A stretch of DNA of 64,000 nucleotides, taken from Trichomonas vaginalis G3. Taxonomy: Eukaryota > Parabasalia > Trichomonadida > Trichomonadidae. Positions 63,154-64,000 of the stretch are shown here, piece after piece. Location: NCBI RefSeq assembly GCF_026262505.1, contig NC_067207.1:18506082-18570081 (forward strand), written 5' to 3'. Each line of letters begins with the position of its first letter. Positions within the stretch are counted from its first letter, which is position 1. Both the position numbers and the translations under genes were made by a program. The notes beneath the pieces are model-generated. The model made no database searches and had not been told where the DNA came from. It worked only from the letters and a program-made list of their open reading frames with translations.

Positions 63154-64000
63154 TCAATAAATGCGGTACCATGCGAATACAGTCATAAATGGTGGCATAT
63201 AATCTTCACCCAAGCCTGTTGGATTTGTTGTGAAAGTATGGACATGATTTCCTCCTGGTTCAGTTGGTCGAAAAGTCTTTTTTGCCGAATGGTTATAATC
63301 TGGAGATAAAACGTCATTGCCAGCATAATATTCCGAGTTGTATAATGGATGGTCTCTTAATGAGTGGCTATGGTCGCCAGAAAAGTTTGTAGTTCCCGTA
63401 TGAGTGTGCGGTGGAAGGTTTGCTTCTTTAATTTTCTTCGAACCACCTGTTTCCTTTGAAGAGTTTGCACAATACAAAAACCTGTCAACTATTTGTTCCC
63501 ATGCACCAAAACCCAGAACTGTTGCGGGATTTGTTGAATTCATTGACGTATATATAGAACCAATGGGGTAAATCATCTCAAGAATTGTATTTAATCCATT
63601 ATGAATATTGAATTTATTATATAATATTGAATTTGGGTGAGTATTTAAAACTAGTCTTGTTATCAATATTAACGTATTATTTTTGAAAATTGCTTTTCTA
63701 ACATCTTGAAATTTTGTGATTTCAGACCAGTTTCTTCCATCACTACTGATATTTACTAAATCACCACATCCTAAAGCAATGAAATACCCATCAATATAAA
63801 ATAAATTAGTAAATCTATAATTTCGAGTAAGTTTTGGAGTGAATGAATAAACCAATTCCCAATTTGATAAATCTTTGATAAATAAATATGTCTGTTATAA
63901 CTTACAGGATATGAATAGACCATTTCACCTGAAACGAGAACATAAACATTTGATCCATAACATAAAGCTTCAATGTCTCCATCAGCTTGAAAAATTTGTT
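63154..64000 (-). CDS. Collar-type fibre with beta-propeller-like N-terminal part (runs off the window)
   Basis: The C-terminal 140 residues are nearly identical to the fibre at 37390: YPIGSIYTSMN, GFGAWEQIVDRFLYC, PPHTHTGTTNFSGDHSHS and YMPPFMTVFAWYR. The N-terminal part is unrelated. It has short beta strands and an Asp-box-like NISSDGRNWSEITKF with FYIDGYFIALGCGDLV, as in sialidase-type beta-propellers. The same pattern continues to the edge (for example ALCYGSNVYVLVSGEMVYSY), with about one break. It is probably an alternative receptor-binding fibre. Confidence 0.75.

Larger units (their letters stand above)
51706..64000. mobile_element. Element 3: replication half of a Polinton/Maverick, continuing past the window
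   Basis: It begins AGTAGTATATG at 51706 with a terminal repeat matching element 2. The content in order is terminal gene, unidentified 378-residue protein, PolB, 191-residue protein, integrase, two small genes, prim-pol/SF3 helicase, KilA-N protein and collar fibre. The last gene runs off the edge. In element 2 the fibre is followed by the capsid module, so the missing part is probably capsid genes beyond 64000, giving a total near 20 kb. Two or three genes carry a break and the rest look whole, so the insertion is young. Confidence 0.85.

Overview
Organism. The window looks like nuclear DNA of a parabasalid protist, most likely Trichomonas or a close relative. It is very AT-rich and no introns are visible. 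The host genes are a CAMK-type kinase with a long C-terminal tail, an ankyrin protein with a trichomonad-type N-terminal region, a right-handed beta-helix-like protein and a tRNA-Gly. The rest is large capsid-bearing Polinton/Maverick-type DNA. The species is an inference from protein families.

Layout. 1-661 has no recognisable gene. 662-1050 is the stump of a 160-bp tandem array belonging to element 2. Exactly at a repeat boundary (1050/1051) the array is split by a large insertion that ends at 36850. The insertion has related inverted ends, carries an array of 250-bp units built almost wholly of four palindromes (1238-2713), and contains element 1, a 15-kb Polinton-like element (2776-36658 in window coordinates, inflated by an assembly duplication). 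Element 1 encodes a Dam-like adenine methyltransferase, small amphipathic proteins, a collar-type fibre, an integrase, an HNH nuclease, a capsid-like protein and a long coiled-coil protein. Element 2 continues at 36851-45968 as a morphogenesis module: collar fibre, packaging ATPase, major capsid protein and small amphipathic proteins. A 5.7-kb host island (45969-51705) follows. Element 3, of the same family as element 2 but inverted at its terminus, starts at 51706 and runs off the window. It carries the replication module: protein-primed-type PolB, integrase, prim-pol/SF3 helicase and KilA-N, then a second collar fibre.

Assembly warning. 11381-29936 is an indel-rich copy of 30092-48544, and a 25-N gap (29937-29961) lies between the two. 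Viral and host genes are equally affected, and the copy stops at the gap inside the kinase gene. This is best read as the unpolished end of one contig overlapping the start of the next, not as a second insertion. If so, the real locus is about 18.5 kb shorter, and many of the breaks in element 1 are sequencing errors rather than decay.

How the parts fit. Element 2 (capsid half) and element 3 (replication half) share the collar-fibre gene, the GTGAC-iteron tandem repeats and the terminal repeat with its embedded gene. Together they outline one Polinton of roughly 20 kb. Element 1 is a different lineage: in what can be read it has capsid, integrase and fibre genes but no recognisable polymerase or packaging ATPase. 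Genes in all three elements start just after an AT-rich tract, often ending AAATG, and several divergent pairs are separated by only 16-19 bp.
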